From positions 1-22,556 of IMG/VR virus record IMGVR_UViG_3300044630_001770: DNA of 22,556 nucleotides. One strand, given 5' to 3'. The notes under the pieces were generated by a model. It saw only the letters and a program-made list of their open reading frames with translations, did not search any database and had not been told where the DNA came from. The translations under genes were made by a program, and so were the position numbers. The stretch comes from a virus. Below are positions 21,789 through 22,556 of this stretch, piece after piece (within the stretch, counting starts at the first letter, position 1; the number at the start of each line of letters is the position of its first letter).

Positions 21789-22556
21789 TGCCTCAGGTTT
21801 TTTATAGAAAACAATTTAGTGATTATCTTGGTGAACAAAGAGCCATAGATGATATTGTTCAATCTTTTCAACCTGCTGTTGGACCTTCTCCAACGCCTAC
21901 TCCATCTATTACCCCTTCTGTTACGCCTACACTTACAAGGACACCTACACAGACCCCAACAAACACACAAACGCCTACTAACACACAAACGCCAAGTGTA
22001 ACGCCTACAAATACCCAAACACCTACAAATACCCAAACACCTACAAATACACCTACAAACACTCAGACTCCTACAAACACTCAGACTCCTACAAATACTC
22101 AAACTCCTACAAATACTCAAACTCCTACAAATACTCAGACTGCCACACAAACACCAACAAACACAGCAACTCCTACTCCAACACCTACCTTTGTATTTGA
22201 TAGTGATGCTTTGCTGTATTTTAGTAGAGTAAATGCTGCGGGTGGAACATTAAGTAATACAGAAAAAACTGCCGTAAATACTTTAACATTAAGTATGAAG
22301 GCATATGGTATTTGGAATAGTATGGTTGCGATTTATCCTATGGTAGGTGCGAGTGCCGCAGCATGTGCTCAAAATCTTAAATCACCAAGTTATACAGGAA
22401 CATTTAGTGCTGGTTGGACTTTCTCACCTACGGGTGTATTACCAAACGGAACAAGTGCTTATATGGATACATCATTAAATGCGGCTGGTAATTTGACCAA
22501 TAATAATTGGCATTTATCTTATTACTCAAGAACAAATAATTCAGTAAGTAATGATT
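21788..22556 (+). CDS. Tail fibre with Pro/Thr repeat stalk (3' end cut by window edge)
   Basis: An open frame of 256 codons without a stop, starting at the TAATG overlap (MPQVFYRKQFSDYLGEQRAIDD). Residues 1-32 form a short helical anchor similar to the N-termini of other Bacteroidota phage tail proteins. Residues about 33-134 are a Thr/Pro/Asn/Gln stalk (TPTNTQTPTNTQTP). From about 135 comes a folded domain (FDSDALLYFSRVNAAGGTLSN, AVNTLTLSMKAYGIWNSMV, IYPMVGASAAACAQNLKSPS, FSAGWTFSPTGVLPNG) resembling a C-terminal module common in phage fibres, in which D-x-D-A, a helix pair and IYP-x-V-G are conserved. The protein probably projects a binding domain from the tail. The rest lies beyond 22556. 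This frame has no stop in the window. Confidence 0.75.
   Translation, partial: MPQVFYRKQFSDYLGEQRAIDDIVQSFQPAVGPSPTPTPSITPSVTPTLTRTPTQTPTNTQTPTNTQTPSVTPTNTQTPTNTQTPTNTPTNTQTPTNTQTPTNTQTPTNTQTPTNTQTATQTPTNTATPTPTPTFVFDSDALLYFSRVNAAGGTLSNTEKTAVNTLTLSMKAYGIWNSMVAIYPMVGASAAACAQNLKSPSYTGTFSAGWTFSPTGVLPNGTSAYMDTSLNAAGNLTNNNWHLSYYSRTNNSVSND
22052..22141 (+). repeat. Five tandem 18-base repeats encoding six-residue Pro-Thr units
   Basis: Units begin at 22052, 22070, 22088, 22106 and 22124 and read CCTACAAAYACTCARACT, encoding PTNTQT. Irregular related units extend to about 21945 on the left. Confidence 0.85.

Noticed and set aside
21701-22150. Minus-strand frames with Cys/Arg and Val/Gly repeats at the right end
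   Set aside because: Shadows of the Pro/Thr repeats in the fibre gene, which is open on the plus strand.
7897-22556. Diversity-generating retroelement acting on adhesin genes
   Set aside because: No reverse transcriptase gene and no template/variable repeat pair with adenine-biased changes are visible in the window.

Overview
The window looks like the structural half of a tailed bacteriophage (siphovirus-like, dsDNA) that infects a member of the Bacteroidota. The evidence is an AT-rich genome, start codons without Shine-Dalgarno sequences, promoters matching the Bacteroidota consensus (TTTG, a 20-base spacer, then TAnnTTTG), and structural proteins that resemble those of Bacteroidota and uncultured aquatic phages. 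No tRNA, CRISPR array, integrase, transposase or insertion sequence is visible. The genus cannot be set from the sequence alone.

Left arm (1-1047, minus strand): four small genes of unknown function, the leftmost cut by the window edge. Each has its own promoter, TTTG-N20-(T/G)AnCTTTG, placed so that transcription would begin at or within about two bases of the ATG. They probably form an early or host-takeover block read from near-leaderless mRNAs. Two of the promoter/gene-end junctions are near-identical direct repeats.

Divergent spacer (1048-1231): it holds the promoter of the leftward genes, a possible RNA of about 90 bases (1105-1194) ending in a clear intrinsic terminator, and a candidate rightward late promoter just before the first late gene.

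Right arm (1232-22556, all plus strand, almost no gaps): two small unknown genes; terminase small and large subunits; a tail assembly chaperone-like gene that needs a -1 frameshift at a run of nine T; a tail-terminator-like protein with a long Pro/Thr repeat tail; two adhesin or fibre-like proteins; a neck protein of the gp10 type; a tail protein in two parts (the first carrying duplicated cysteine domains); a large baseplate/hub-like protein; the tape measure; a 790-residue capsid maturation polyprotein with an XkdF-type protease and an embedded HAD phosphatase-like domain; a scaffold-like protein; the major capsid protein; and a tail-tube-like protein. A strong terminator at 20459-20484 closes this operon. 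A candidate promoter then starts a host-recognition module: a seven-repeat propeller-like protein, a small protein, and a Pro/Thr-repeat fibre cut by the right edge.

The genes together package DNA (terminase), build and mature the head (scaffold, protease, capsid), build a long tail (tube, chaperone, tape measure, hub) and display adhesins. No portal gene was recognised in the window. The capsid genes lie after the tail genes, which is the reverse of the usual order.
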